A stretch of DNA of 57,317 bases from Pseudomonadota bacterium (GCA_023388935.1 JAEWFG010000203.1:1-57317), one strand, 5' to 3'. Shown: positions 25,750-36,622, counted from the first letter of the stretch. Numbers and translations are program-made. The notes: generated from the sequence alone by a model not told the origin.

Positions 25750-26490
25750 ATGCTGGATGCCGCCGTGAAGGCGCTGTCGCAAATGATCTCGCCGCCGATG
25801 CGCTCGATCCTGTGGCGATCGATCGGCGTCGCGCTGGTGCTGATCACCGTGCTGGCGATCGGATTGCAGCGACTCCTGAGCTGGTTTGCGACCTATGGCG
25901 AGGTCTGGCTGGAAGGCCTGGTCGGGCCGAGCTGGCACTCCTCGCTGGAAGTCCTCGCCTGGATCGTCTCGATCGCGGCCGGCCTCGGCGTCGTCTTCGG
26001 CGGCGTGTTCCTGATGCCTGCGATCACCTCGCTGGTGGCGAGCCTGTTTGTCGACGACGTCGCCGACATCGTCGAGCGCGAGCATTATCCCGCCGAACGG
26101 CCGGGCGTTGCGCTGCCGTTCAGCCAAGCGATCTACGAGGGCGCCAAGACCGCGCTGCTGACGATTTTGGTCTATCTGATTGCGCTGCCGCTGGTGTTGT
26201 TCGCCGGCGCCGGTTTCCTAATCTTCTTCCTCGCCGCTGCGTGGCTGCTGGGGCGCGAATATTTCGAGCTTGCGGCGATGCGCTTCCGCTCGCCGGAGGA
26301 CGCCAAGGCCATGCGGCGTGACAATGCCGCGACCATCTTCACCGCTGGCCTGTTCATCGCGGCCTTCGTCTCGATCCCGATCGTCAACCTGGCGACGCCG
26401 ATCTTCGGCATGGCATTCATGGTCCACATGCACAAGCGCCTGTCCGGACCGCGCTCCGAGCTGATCGAGCCGGCGCGTCAGATGCGGTGA
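25750..26490 (+). CDS. EI24/CysZ-like membrane protein
   Basis: 246 residues with four or more long hydrophobic segments, including ALVLITVLAIGLQRLLSWF, LEVLAWIVSIAAGLGVVFGG and ALLTILVYLIALPLVLF. It resembles the EI24/CysZ family, whose members include the E. coli sulfate permease CysZ; alphaproteobacterial members are usually named sulfate transporter family or EI24-domain proteins without proof. The ATG is preceded by GAGAGG. It converges with nth. Confidence 0.75.
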   Translation: MLDAAVKALSQMISPPMRSILWRSIGVALVLITVLAIGLQRLLSWFATYGEVWLEGLVGPSWHSSLEVLAWIVSIAAGLGVVFGGVFLMPAITSLVASLFVDDVADIVEREHYPAERPGVALPFSQAIYEGAKTALLTILVYLIALPLVLFAGAGFLIFFLAAAWLLGREYFELAAMRFRSPEDAKAMRRDNAATIFTAGLFIAAFVSIPIVNLATPIFGMAFMVHMHKRLSGPRSELIEPARQMR

Positions 26491-26502
26491 CGGTAGACTG
26501 CC

Positions 26503-27255
26503 TCAGACCGTTTTCTCCGGCCATCGACAGAGATCGTTGATCAGGCAAACCTCGCAGCGCGGCTTGCGCGCAAGGCAAGTATAGCGGCCGTGCAGAATCA
26601 GCCAATGATGCGCGTGCAGCATGAACTCGGCCGGGATCACCTTTTCGAGACCAAGCTCGACTTCCAGCGGCGTCTTGCCGGGCGCGAGGCCGGTGCGGTT
26701 GCCGACGCGGAAGACATGCGTATCGACCGCCATGGTGTGCTCGCCAAAGGCCATGTTGAGCACCACGTTGGCGGTCTTGCGCCCCGCGCCGGGCAGCGAC
26801 TCGATCCCGGCACGCGTACGCGGCACCTTGCCGCCTAACTCACTGAGCAGCTTGGCCGAGAGCGCAATCACGTTCTTGGCCTTGGTGCGATAGAGGCCGA
26901 TGGTCTTGATGTATTCGCGCAAGCGTTCTTCGCCGAGGTCGAGCATCTTCTCCGGCGTGTCGGCGACTTTGAACAACTCGCGCGTCGCCTTGTTGACCCC
27001 GGCATCGGTCGCCTGCGCCGACAGCACCACGGCGACCAGCAGCGTGAACGGATTGACGTGCTCGAGCTCGCCCTTCGGCTCCGGATTGGCCTTGCGGAAA
27101 CGGCTGAAGACCTCGTGGATCTCGGCCGGCGTCCAGGGTTTTGTAGCCTTGAGCGATTTCTTCGCGGGAGCCCTCGGCCTGGCAACAGTCGCCTTTGCCT
27201 TTTTCTTCGGCACGGGCGCTTTGCGCGGGGCCGGCTTGCGGGTGATTTTCGCCAT
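26503..27255 (-). CDS. nth: Endonuclease III (DNA glycosylase/AP lyase)
   Basis: 250 residues. After a Lys/Pro-rich N-terminal tail of about 40 residues comes the HhH-GPD fold: the hairpin LPGAGRKTANVVL with catalytic Lys, VDTHVFRV with catalytic Asp, and the C-terminal [4Fe-4S] cluster C-x6-C-x2-C-x5-C (CLARKPRCEVCLINDLC). It excises oxidised pyrimidines and nicks the abasic site. The start at 27255 gives MAKITRKPA; the longer open frame would invade the divergent DUF2244 gene. Confidence 0.96.
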   Translation of the reverse strand: MAKITRKPAPRKAPVPKKKAKATVARPRAPAKKSLKATKPWTPAEIHEVFSRFRKANPEPKGELEHVNPFTLLVAVVLSAQATDAGVNKATRELFKVADTPEKMLDLGEERLREYIKTIGLYRTKAKNVIALSAKLLSELGGKVPRTRAGIESLPGAGRKTANVVLNMAFGEHTMAVDTHVFRVGNRTGLAPGKTPLEVELGLEKVIPAEFMLHAHHWLILHGRYTCLARKPRCEVCLINDLCRWPEKTV

Positions 27256-27277
27256 GATCGGGATATACTGAGGGACG

Positions 27278-27796
27278 ATGAGCACAGGCAACGAAATTGA
27301 GCGCGAGCGCGAGGTGCAGATCTTCTCGGCGCTGCTGACGCCGCACCGCTCGCTGAACCGCACCGGCTTCCTCGCCGTGATGCTGTTCCTGAGCGTCGTC
27401 AGCTTCGTCACTGGCCTGGTCTTCCTGATGATGGGCGCGTGGCCGGTGTTCGGCTTCTTCGGCGTCGACGTGCTGGTGATCTGGTGGGCCTTCAAGGTCA
27501 ATTTCCGCACCGCACGGGCGCGCGAGGAGATCGTGGTCACGCCGTCGGAATTGCGCGTGCGCCGGGTCAGCCATCGTGGCCATGTCGCCGAATGGACGTT
27601 CAACCCGCTCTGGGTCCGGCTCGACCGGGAGGTCGACGAGGACTTTGGCCTCGAGCATCTCTACCTGATTTCGCGCGGACACCGGCTCCAGATCGCCGGC
27701 TTTTTGGGTCCCGGAGAAAAGACAAGCTTTTACAAAGACTTGGTCGAGGCGCTGAATGCCGCCAGACGCGGCCCGACCTACAACCCAATCTCCTGA
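27278..27796 (+). CDS. DUF2244 membrane protein
   Basis: 172 residues with two closely spaced transmembrane segments (about residues 30-75, TGFLAVMLFLSVVSFVTGLV and WPVFGFFGVDVLVIWW) followed by a cytosolic domain that contains the family segment SRGHRLQIAGFLGPGEK. The function of DUF2244 is unknown; it is widespread in alphaproteobacteria. It diverges from nth with only 22 bases between starts. Confidence 0.85.
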   Translation: MSTGNEIEREREVQIFSALLTPHRSLNRTGFLAVMLFLSVVSFVTGLVFLMMGAWPVFGFFGVDVLVIWWAFKVNFRTARAREEIVVTPSELRVRRVSHRGHVAEWTFNPLWVRLDREVDEDFGLEHLYLISRGHRLQIAGFLGPGEKTSFYKDLVEALNAARRGPTYNPIS

Positions 27797-27851
27797 TTCC
27801 GAATCAGAAATCGGGTGGTTTCGCACCCGCCCCTCTCCTACATTTTAGGTC

Positions 27852-28748
27852 ATGATGACACTCGCCATACATGACCAGCGCCTGGCCGGGCCGGGCCACC
27901 AGAACGCCGCGCTGCGCGATTATGACTCCGTCCGCCGGGCGATCGCGTTCATCTCGGAGAACTGGCGCGCGCAGCCGACCATCGAGGCGATGGCCGATGC
28001 CGCCGGCGTCACGCCGGATGAGCTGCACCATCTGTTCCGCCGCTGGGCCTCGATCACACCGAAGGCCTTCATGCAGGCGCTGACGCTCGATCACGCCAAG
28101 GGACTCCTGCGGAACTCCGCGAGCATCCTCGATGCCGCGCTCGACTCGGGCCTCTCGGGCCCCGGCCGGCTGCACGATCTCTTCGTCACCCACGAAGCGA
28201 TGTCGCCGGGCGAATGGAAGAACGGCGGCGCCGGATTGACGTTACGCTACGGCTTCCATCCCTCGCCCTTCGGCACGGCGATCGTGATCGCGACCGATCG
28301 CGGCCTGTCGGGCCTTGCCTTCGCGGATCACGGTGAGGAGAAGGCCGCGCTCGCCGACATGACGCGACGCTGGCCGAACGCCACTTACATTGAGGATCAC
28401 GAGGGCACCGCGCCGCTGGCGCAGCGCATCTTCGACCCGAAGCTGTGGCGGCCGGATCAGCCGTTGCGCGTGGTGATGATCGGCACCGATTTCGAGGTGC
28501 GGGTGTGGGAGACGCTGCTGAAGATCCCGATGGGCCGCGTAGTGTCCTATTCGGACATCGCCTGCAACATCAACAACCCGAAGGCCTCACGCGCCGTCGG
28601 TGCTGCCGTCGGCAGGAACCCGGTCTCGTTCGTTGTCCCCTGCCACCGCGCGCTCGGCAAGAGCGGCGCGCTCACAGGCTATCACTGGGGCGTCACCCGC
28701 AAGCAGGCGATGCTGGGCTGGGAAGCCGGACAGTTGGGGATGCAGTAG
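27852..28748 (+). CDS. Ada-like AraC-type HTH plus O6-alkylguanine-DNA methyltransferase
   Basis: 298 residues. The N-terminal AraC helix-turn-helix (about 22-125, TIEAMADAAGVTPDELHHLF) is fused to a methylguanine methyltransferase domain whose acceptor is Cys264 in VVPCHR. The N-terminal zinc/phosphotriester domain of E. coli Ada is missing, so if the protein regulates, it cannot do so by the phosphotriester switch. It repairs O6-alkylguanine by suicidal transfer. Not part of an obvious operon; a palindromic repeat follows. Confidence 0.92.
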   Translation: MMTLAIHDQRLAGPGHQNAALRDYDSVRRAIAFISENWRAQPTIEAMADAAGVTPDELHHLFRRWASITPKAFMQALTLDHAKGLLRNSASILDAALDSGLSGPGRLHDLFVTHEAMSPGEWKNGGAGLTLRYGFHPSPFGTAIVIATDRGLSGLAFADHGEEKAALADMTRRWPNATYIEDHEGTAPLAQRIFDPKLWRPDQPLRVVMIGTDFEVRVWETLLKIPMGRVVSYSDIACNINNPKASRAVGAAVGRNPVSFVVPCHRALGKSGALTGYHWGVTRKQAMLGWEAGQLGMQ

Positions 28749-28758
28749 CTCCGTTGCC

Positions 28759-28848
28759 GTAGGGTGGGCAAAGGCGCATGGCGCCGTGCCCACCACTCTT
28801 CCGGAATCGCTGACAGATGGTGGGCACGCTGCGCTTTGCCCACCCTAC
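28759..28848. repeat. Intergenic palindromic repeat, family 5
   Basis: Arms GTAGGGTGGGCAAAG and CTTTGCCCACCCTAC with inner GTGCCCACCA / TGGTGGGCAC. It lies between convergent ada-like and gpmA genes. Confidence 0.8.
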
Positions 28849-28862
28849 GATTGCGCGGCCGA

Positions 28863-29486
28863 TCAACCCGCCAGATCCAGCTTCGACGCCACCGTCGAAT
28901 CCGCATTGAGCCGGTAGATGATCGGAACGCCGGTCGCGAGCTCGCGCTTCAGGATACCTTCGGGCGAGAGCTTTTCCAGCACCATGATCAAAGCGCGCAG
29001 CGAATTGCCGTGGGCGGCGACGAGCGTGCGCTTGCCGTTGAGCACGCCGGGCAGAATCTCCTGCACGTAATAGGGCAGCGCGCGCGCCAGCGTATCCTTG
29101 AGGCTTTCGCCACCGGGCGGTGGCACGTCGTAGGAGCGGCGCCAGACATGCACCTGCTCCTCGCCCCACTTCTTGCGCGCGTCGTCCTTGTTGAGGCCGG
29201 AGAGATCGCCATAGTCGCGCTCGTTCAGCGCGAGGTCCTTCGAGGTCGGCAGGCCAGTCTGGCCAAGCTCGCGGAGGATGAGATCGAGCGTATGCTGCGC
29301 GCGCGTCAGGACCGAGGTGTAGGCAACGTCGAACACGAGGCCCTGCGCCTTCAGCTTGCGGCCCGCTTCCTTGGCTTCGGTCACGCCGAGCTCGGTGAGA
29401 TCCGGATCCTTCCAACCCGTGAACAAGTTCTTCAGATTCCATTCGCTCTGGCCGTGGCGCACGAGCACGAGAAGACGTTCGCTCAT
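28863..29486 (-). CDS. gpmA: 2,3-bisphosphoglycerate-dependent phosphoglycerate mutase
   Basis: 207 residues, a short dPGM typical of alphaproteobacteria. The phosphohistidine motif RHGQSEWN is at residues 9-16; ERDYGDLSGLNK and the second catalytic His in AAHGNSLRAL are present. It interconverts 3- and 2-phosphoglycerate in glycolysis. It shares direction with dapB upstream, but a family 6 repeat intervenes. Confidence 0.95.
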   Translation of the reverse strand: MSERLLVLVRHGQSEWNLKNLFTGWKDPDLTELGVTEAKEAGRKLKAQGLVFDVAYTSVLTRAQHTLDLILRELGQTGLPTSKDLALNERDYGDLSGLNKDDARKKWGEEQVHVWRRSYDVPPPGGESLKDTLARALPYYVQEILPGVLNGKRTLVAAHGNSLRALIMVLEKLSPEGILKRELATGVPIIYRLNADSTVASKLDLAG

Positions 29487-29514
29487 TGACTGCTTTCCAT
29501 TCAGGTTATTGTTT

Positions 29515-29584
29515 GAGCGTGATCTTGCCGGAAAACCGCTCCGCACTTTGCGCTAGCGCGGTCCTCCGGATCCGGATCATGCTC
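29515..29584. repeat. Palindromic repeat, family 6, copy b
   Basis: Begins GAGCGTGATCTTGCCGGAAA and ends TCCGGATCATGCTC, with an inner TGCGCTAGCGCG palindrome. It lies between gpmA and dapB. Confidence 0.75.
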
Positions 29585-29592
29585 TCGTTCGT

Positions 29593-30408
29593 TCAGATGT
29601 CTGCGAGGCCGAGCACGTCGGCCATGGAGTAGTGCCCCGGCTTCTTGCCATGCGCCCATAGCGCCGCCTTCAGCGCGCCGTGCGCGAACAGGATGCGGTC
29701 TTCGGCGAGATGCGACAGCGTCAGGCGCTCGAACGGGCCGAGGAAGGTCACGCTGTGCTCGCCGGCGACGGTGCCGCCACGCAAGGACGCAAAGCCGATG
29801 TCGCCCGGCTTGCGTGCGCCGGTGATGCCGTCGCGGCCACGCTCCGAATGGTCATCGAGCGAGATGCCGCGGCCGGCAGCAGCCGCCTGGCCCAGCATCA
29901 GCGCGGTGCCGGAGGGCGCATCGATTTTCATGCGGTGGTGCGTCTCCACGATTTCGATGTCGAAGCTCTCGTCGAGCGCCTTGGCGACACGCTTGACCAC
30001 GGCGGCGAGCAGATTGACGCCCAGGCTCATATTGCCGGACTGCACGACGACCGCGCGATCGGTGACGCTCTTGATCACGGCGTTGTCGGAGGCCGACAAA
30101 CCGGTGGTGCCGATGACATGCACGATGCCACGCTCGGCCGCGATGGCGACATTGGCGATGGTCGCGGCCGGCACGGTGAAATCGAGGATGCCGTCGGCCT
30201 CCTTGGACATCGCCCAGAGGTCGGCGGAGAGCTTGATGCCGTTGGCCGGCAGGCCTGCGAGCACGCCGGCGTCCTTGCCGAGCAGCTCCGAGCCCGGCGC
30301 CTCCAGCGCTCCGGCCAGCACTGCGCCTTTGGTGTCGGTAATTGCCCGCGTCAGCGCGCGGCCCATTCGGCCGCCAGCTCCAGCAACAATCAAGCGCATC
30401 TCGGACAT
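29593..30408 (-). CDS. dapB: 4-hydroxy-tetrahydrodipicolinate reductase
   Basis: 271 residues. NAD(P)-binding GAGGRMGRAL at residues 10-19, the DapB signature EIVETHHRMKIDAPSGTA with the catalytic His-His and Lys, and the active-site GTTG loop. It acts in the diaminopimelate branch of lysine and peptidoglycan synthesis. Normal length. Confidence 0.97.
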   Translation of the reverse strand: MSEMRLIVAGAGGRMGRALTRAITDTKGAVLAGALEAPGSELLGKDAGVLAGLPANGIKLSADLWAMSKEADGILDFTVPAATIANVAIAAERGIVHVIGTTGLSASDNAVIKSVTDRAVVVQSGNMSLGVNLLAAVVKRVAKALDESFDIEIVETHHRMKIDAPSGTALMLGQAAAAGRGISLDDHSERGRDGITGARKPGDIGFASLRGGTVAGEHSVTFLGPFERLTLSHLAEDRILFAHGALKAALWAHGKKPGHYSMADVLGLADI

Positions 30409-30527
30409 GGTGTGATCCTCTTCGGGGCCGTTGTAGCGGGGGGATGCAGTTCCGGCAACCGAGGGGGGGTAAGGCCACGCATGCCCGCTTTCACTCTCGA
30501 GGGGAGGGTAGGAAAGGACCTCAGACC

Positions 30528-30833
30528 CTACGACGGCTGCGGGTCGTCATAGCCCTCGATGATGATGAGGTCGGCGATCGAGTGCGGCTGGCGCACCTTG
30601 ATGTTGGCCTGGTATTCCGGCGAGTTGTAGCAGGCGATCGCGGTCTCATAGTCGGGGAATTCGATCACGACGTTGCGGGTGCGGCTGGCACCTTCGAGGG
30701 TGGTGAACTTGCCGGCGCGGACGATGAAGCGGCCACCCCACTTCTTGAAGATCGGACCGTTCGCGACGGCGTAGGGCTTGTAGCCCTCGTCATTGCTCAC
30801 GTCGACGCGCGCGATCCAGTAGCCCTTTGCCAT
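30528..30833 (-). CDS. DUF1330 protein
   Basis: A 101-residue single ferredoxin-like (dimeric alpha-beta barrel) domain, with AKGYWIARVDVSNDEGYKPY at the start and RNVVIEFPDYETAIACYNSPEYQ near residue 60. Function is unknown; the related fold is found in small monooxygenases and decarboxylases. It lies between pyrF and dapB in the same direction. Confidence 0.9.
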   Translation of the reverse strand: MAKGYWIARVDVSNDEGYKPYAVANGPIFKKWGGRFIVRAGKFTTLEGASRTRNVVIEFPDYETAIACYNSPEYQANIKVRQPHSIADLIIIEGYDDPQPS

Positions 30834-30865
30834 TGTTCTTCTCCCTGTGTTGTTGCCACCTGTTT

Positions 30866-30914
30866 GAGCATGATCTGATCGGAAAACCGCTGCACACTTT
30901 TCCGGATCATGCTC
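30866..30914. repeat. Palindromic repeat, family 6, copy c
   Basis: GAGCATGATCTGATCGGAAA on the left and TTCCGGATCATGCTC on the right. It reaches into the stop codon of pyrF (30914-30916 on the minus strand). Confidence 0.75.
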
Positions 30915-31624
30915 TAGCCAAGCGCCTGCGCGATCTCGGCCTGGATGGCTTCTGCGATCGCCCTGGGGGCGGTGGCTTCCACCACCGGCCGCCCGACGAC
31001 GAGATAATCGGCGCCCGCAGTGATCGCGCGGCCCGGCGTCATGATGCGCTTCTGGTCGCCGGTCGCCGCGCCCGCCGGCCGGATGCCGGGCGTGACAAGG
31101 TGCATCTGGTGGCCGACGATCTTGCGCAGGCTCCCGACTTCTTCGGGTGAGGACACGAGCCCGTCGATGCCAAGCACCTGCGCCTGCTGCGCGCGCGCTT
31201 CGACGAGCTCAGAGACGCCAAGCCGATAGCCGGCCGCGTGCAGGTCGTCAGCGTTGTACGAGGTGAGCACCGTGACGGCGAGGATCTTCAGGTTCGAATT
31301 GCCGCGGCCTTCGACGGCGCCCTTCATGGTCTGCGGATAGGCGTGCACGGTGAGGAAAGTTGCACCCAACTTCGTGATGCTCTCGACGCCTTGCGTCACG
31401 GTGTTGCCGATGTCGTGGAGCTTGAGATCGAGAAAGACCTTCTTGCCCTTGTCGGCGAGCTTGCCGACCAGCGGCAATCCGCCGGCATAAGCGAGCCGAT
31501 AGCCGATCTTGTAGAAAGTAACGCTGTCGCCGAGCCGATTGACCATCGCCTCCGCGGCATCGACACTCGGCAAATCGAGCGCGACGATCAGGCGGTCCTT
31601 CGGGGCGATTTCGGCTGGCGTCAT
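30914..31624 (-). CDS. pyrF: Orotidine-5'-phosphate decarboxylase
   Basis: 236 residues. The catalytic Asp-Lys-Asp array is visible in FLDLKLHDIGNT, with the N-terminal VALDLP substrate strand and a C-terminal GADYLVVGRPV phosphate-binding loop. It makes UMP. The start is six bases after the stop of the FMN reductase gene, so the two are likely co-transcribed. Confidence 0.96.
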   Translation of the reverse strand: MTPAEIAPKDRLIVALDLPSVDAAEAMVNRLGDSVTFYKIGYRLAYAGGLPLVGKLADKGKKVFLDLKLHDIGNTVTQGVESITKLGATFLTVHAYPQTMKGAVEGRGNSNLKILAVTVLTSYNADDLHAAGYRLGVSELVEARAQQAQVLGIDGLVSSPEEVGSLRKIVGHQMHLVTPGIRPAGAATGDQKRIMTPGRAITAGADYLVVGRPVVEATAPRAIAEAIQAEIAQALG

Positions 31625-31630
31625 GTCACC

Positions 31631-32209
31631 TCACATCATGCGTTGGGAAATGTCGATCAACTGCCGCACCAGCTCCTTCAGCGCGTTGATATCGGCCTGG
31701 TTCTTGAGCCTGTCCATATCGTCATAGGCCTCGTCAGCAAAGGCGAGCGTGAGCTGGCTGGCAATCACATTGGCGTGGCAGGAGGTCAGGATCAGCCGCA
31801 GCGCCCCAAGCGCGCGGGCGGCGCCAAGCCGGCTCTGCGAGGCGCCGGCAAGCGCGAAGGCGCGATTGCGAAAGACCTCGCCACGCGCCTCGTGCGGATC
31901 CTGCACGCGGCTGACCCAGTCGATCGCGTTCTTGAGCAGCGGTGGCACCGAAGCATTGTATTCGGGCGAGACGATCAACACGCCATGATGCGCGCCGATC
32001 ATGCGCTTGAGATTGATCGCGGGCTTCGGCACGCCGGATTTGGCCTGGAGATCACCGTCGTAGATCGGCAGCGGGAAATCGGCGAGCGAGATGCGGGTGA
32101 CGTCGACGCCGGCCTGGGCGAATTCATAAGCGGCGACCGCCGCCAGCTTCGCATTGTGCGAACCGGTGCGCAGCGAGCCGGGAATGACCAGGATTTTGGG
32201 TGCGGACAT
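31631..32209 (-). CDS. NADPH-dependent FMN reductase family protein
   Basis: 192-residue flavodoxin-like reductase. The FMN phosphate loop is GSLRTGSHNAKLA (about residues 10-22) and SPEYNASVPPLLKNAIDW is the family signature. It probably reduces FMN or quinones with NADPH. An ATG at 32209 is preferred to TTG at 32218. It lies immediately upstream of pyrF. Confidence 0.88.
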   Translation of the reverse strand: MSAPKILVIPGSLRTGSHNAKLAAVAAYEFAQAGVDVTRISLADFPLPIYDGDLQAKSGVPKPAINLKRMIGAHHGVLIVSPEYNASVPPLLKNAIDWVSRVQDPHEARGEVFRNRAFALAGASQSRLGAARALGALRLILTSCHANVIASQLTLAFADEAYDDMDRLKNQADINALKELVRQLIDISQRMM

Positions 32210-32266
32210 CCGATCCAATGCGTTCGGCGAAACGAGCCCGCCGCGTAAAGTGGGATGCCGGCGGAA

Positions 32267-32866
32267 TTAGTCCTTGCGATACACCCAGACGCGGGCCGGC
32301 GGAAGGTTCATCCAGATCCGCTCCGAGGCCTCTGTGGACACGCCGGGCAGCGATTTCGGGATCGGCGGCACCACCGCATAGGTGAACTGGACGAAGGGCG
32401 CACCGGGCGCGAGCGCCGTGAAGGCGTCGCGGATCAGCCGCAGCCGGGTCAGCATCGGCTTGGTCACCAGCGGCAGGCCGGAGACCACGGCCGAGGCGGG
32501 CGCGCTCAGCACGTTCCAGAGTGTATCGCGCAGGCGGTAGGCATCGCCCTGCACCACCTTGGCCTGCGGATAGCGGTCGCGCAGCAGGGCGCAGAAGCCG
32601 GGATTGTATTCGACGAGGACGAGGCGCTTCTGGTCGACGCCACGCTCCACCAGGGCCGAGGTGATGGCGCCGGTGCCGGGCCCGAGTTCGACCACTGGTG
32701 CGTCGGAATCGACATCGACGTAATGGGCCATGGTCCGAGCCAGGAGCTTGCCCGACGGCATCACCGCGCCCATGTGCAGTGGCTTTTCGATCCACGACCT
32801 GAGGAAACGCACCTCGTCGTCGAGACGAGGCTTCTTCAAGGCACGCGCAGACGATGGCAATGGCAT
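32267..32866 (-). CDS. pmtA: Phospholipid N-methyltransferase PmtA-like
   Basis: A 199-residue class I SAM-dependent methyltransferase. SAM motif I is VVELGPGTGAITSAL at about residue 58; the acidic strand-2 loop is LVLVEYNPGF. The N-terminal DEVRFLRSWIEKPLHMGAVMPSGK-type region is typical of rhizobial phosphatidylethanolamine N-methyltransferases, which make phosphatidylcholine at the inner membrane; related rRNA-like methyltransferases share it, so the specificity is not certain. Confidence 0.8.
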   Translation of the reverse strand: MPLPSSARALKKPRLDDEVRFLRSWIEKPLHMGAVMPSGKLLARTMAHYVDVDSDAPVVELGPGTGAITSALVERGVDQKRLVLVEYNPGFCALLRDRYPQAKVVQGDAYRLRDTLWNVLSAPASAVVSGLPLVTKPMLTRLRLIRDAFTALAPGAPFVQFTYAVVPPIPKSLPGVSTEASERIWMNLPPARVWVYRKD

Positions 32867-32954
32867 GTTAGGACCAGACGGGACCGCGCGACCGCGGCAT
32901 GTCAGAAAATGGTCATAAAGACGTATAGGCCGCAGGCGATACGGTCAAGACGAC

Positions 32955-34079
32955 TCAGTTCGCCCGATTACCGAAGAAATCCTTGACCTTGGCGAAGAAA
33001 CCCTCGGATTCCGGCTGGGTGTTGCCGGAGGAGAGCTTTTCGAACTCGGCCAGCAATTCTTGCTGCTTCTTGGTGAGATTTTGCGGGGTCTCGACCACGA
33101 CCTGAACGTACATGTCGCCGGTCTGGCGCGAGCGCAGCACCGGCATGCCTTTTGATGCGATGCGAAATCGGCGGTTGGACTGGGTCCCGGCGGGCACCTT
33201 CACCTTGGCCTTGCCCTTCTCGATGGTCGGGACCTCGAATTCGCCGCCCAGGGCGGCGGTCACCATCGAGATCGGCACGCGGCAATGCAGGTCTGCACCG
33301 TCGCGCTGGAAGAACTGGTGCTGGGCCAGCGACAGGAAGATGTAGAGGTCGCCGGGCGGGCCACCGCGGACGCCGGCCTCGCCTTCGCCGGCGAGCCTGA
33401 TCCTGGTGCCGTCCTCGACGCCCTGGGGGATGTTGACCGACAGTGTCCGCTCGCGAGTGACGCGACCCTGTCCCGAGCAGGACGGGCAGGCGTCCTCGAT
33501 CATCTGGCCGCGACCCTGGCAGCCCGGGCAGGTCCGTTCCAGCGTGAAGAAGCCCTGCGACTGCCGCACGCGGCCGGCGCCGCCGCAGCTCGAGCACGTC
33601 TTCGGCTTGGTACCGGCCTTGGCACCGATGCCCGAACAGGCCTCGCAGGTCACCGAGACCGGGATCTCGATCTGCGCGGTCTTGCCGCCAAAGGCTTCCT
33701 CGAGCGTGATTTCCATGTTGTAGCGCAGGTCGGCGCCACGCTCGCGGCCGCCGCGGCCGCGCTGTCCGGCCATGCCGAACAAATCTTCGAAAATGTCTGA
33801 GAAGGAGGAGGCGAACCCCGCGCCGAAACCGGCACCGCCGCCGCCACCTTGCTCGAAGGCAGCGTGGCCATAACGGTCATAGGCGGCGCGCTTGTCCTTG
33901 TCCTTGAGGATCTCGTAGGCCTCGTTGATTTCCTTGAATTTGACTTCGCTGCTGTTGTCCCCGGGATTGCGGTCGGGATGAAACTTCATCGCCAGCTTGC
34001 GGAAGGACGACTTCAGCACGGAATCGTCGGCATTGCGCTCGACTTCGAGGGTTTCGTAATAGCAGCGCTTGGTGGACAT
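32955..34079 (-). CDS. dnaJ: Chaperone DnaJ (Hsp40)
   Basis: 374 residues: J-domain with the HPD motif (KFHPDRNPGD), Gly/Phe-rich linker (GGGGGAGFGAGF), four zinc-binding CxxCxGxG repeats (CEACSGIGAKAG, CSSCGGAGRV, CPGCQGRGQ, CPSCSGQGRV) and the C-terminal substrate-binding domain. It delivers substrates to DnaK and stimulates its ATPase. It lies downstream of dnaK in the same direction, with a 245-base gap that holds a perfect 10-bp hairpin. Confidence 0.98.
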   Translation of the reverse strand: MSTKRCYYETLEVERNADDSVLKSSFRKLAMKFHPDRNPGDNSSEVKFKEINEAYEILKDKDKRAAYDRYGHAAFEQGGGGGAGFGAGFASSFSDIFEDLFGMAGQRGRGGRERGADLRYNMEITLEEAFGGKTAQIEIPVSVTCEACSGIGAKAGTKPKTCSSCGGAGRVRQSQGFFTLERTCPGCQGRGQMIEDACPSCSGQGRVTRERTLSVNIPQGVEDGTRIRLAGEGEAGVRGGPPGDLYIFLSLAQHQFFQRDGADLHCRVPISMVTAALGGEFEVPTIEKGKAKVKVPAGTQSNRRFRIASKGMPVLRSRQTGDMYVQVVVETPQNLTKKQQELLAEFEKLSSGNTQPESEGFFAKVKDFFGNRAN

Positions 34080-34250
34080 GTCGGACCTGGTCTATCCAAT
34101 CGCGATTCAAGTCGGAGCGAAACTACGTCGCCACGCGACGATATAAGCAGCCTTCCGACTTGCGGCAGAGGGCAGCATAGCGGCGTTCAGCATAACGGCT
34201 GGGAATTGATCGATCGTAACGGGGAGGTGCCCCGTCAAACCCGACACGAA

Positions 34251-34274
34251 AGCCTCCCCCCGAAAGGGGGAGGC
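34251..34274. repeat. Solo hairpin between dnaK and dnaJ
   Basis: Perfect 10-bp stem AGCCTCCCCC/GGGGGAGGCT with loop CGAAA. It resembles one arm of the CCCTCCCC palindrome family and may act as an intercistronic stabiliser or partial terminator after dnaK; no T-run follows on the minus strand. Confidence 0.7.
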
Positions 34275-34324
34275 TAACTGAGCGTGTGGGGTCCAAGCCG
34301 TCCGCATCATCACCCTCTTGGGGT

Positions 34325-36226
<1,902 letters not shown>

Positions 36227-36622
36227 GGTCCTGATATCCTTGTTTTTGCGGCAGGTTGGCTGGGCCCAAAAGGCACCCGATCCAAACCCCCTTAGATCAA
36301 ACATCCGCGATATTGCGATGATTGAGGCTCATATAGGAGGGGGGGAGGGGCCCGCAAGGACCGAACGCAAGTTTCGGCCGTGAAAACATTGGGTTTTGGA
36401 AGATCATATCCGGGCCTCGTCGCCCCTTGCGGGTGAGGAATCGTTAACGGGTTCAAGCCTCGGCAAGTCCCCGCCACCGTGATCTGTCCCACCCTGTTAC
36501 GGCAAGCCCAAACCCGCTAAAAGATGGGCGGCCGGACAGCCACCCAGAGGCTGCTTTGCGCGACAAGTCGGCCCCGGTGGCCGACCATCGAACGGCCTCA
36601 ATGTGAACCAATCAGAGTGCCC
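36227..36622. other. Gene-free region between divergent dnaK and secreted-protein gene
   Basis: 396 bases. It holds the dnaK leader and its RpoH-like promoter on the minus strand, a run of G and C near 36338-36354, and the leader of the 36623 gene on the plus strand. I see no RNA gene or further repeat in it. Confidence 0.6.
36331..36358 (-). promoter_or_regulatory. RpoH (sigma-32) type promoter of dnaK
   Basis: On the minus strand CTTG is followed after 17 bases by CCTATAT, matching the alphaproteobacterial heat-shock consensus (CTTG, then a C-rich ATAT-containing -10). The expected start would be about 95-100 bases before the dnaK ATG. Confidence 0.65.

Noticed and set aside
36331..36358. 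CIRCE element for HrcA near dnaK
   Set aside because: No TTAGCACTC/GAGTGCTAA dyad is present there or before hrcA and grpE.
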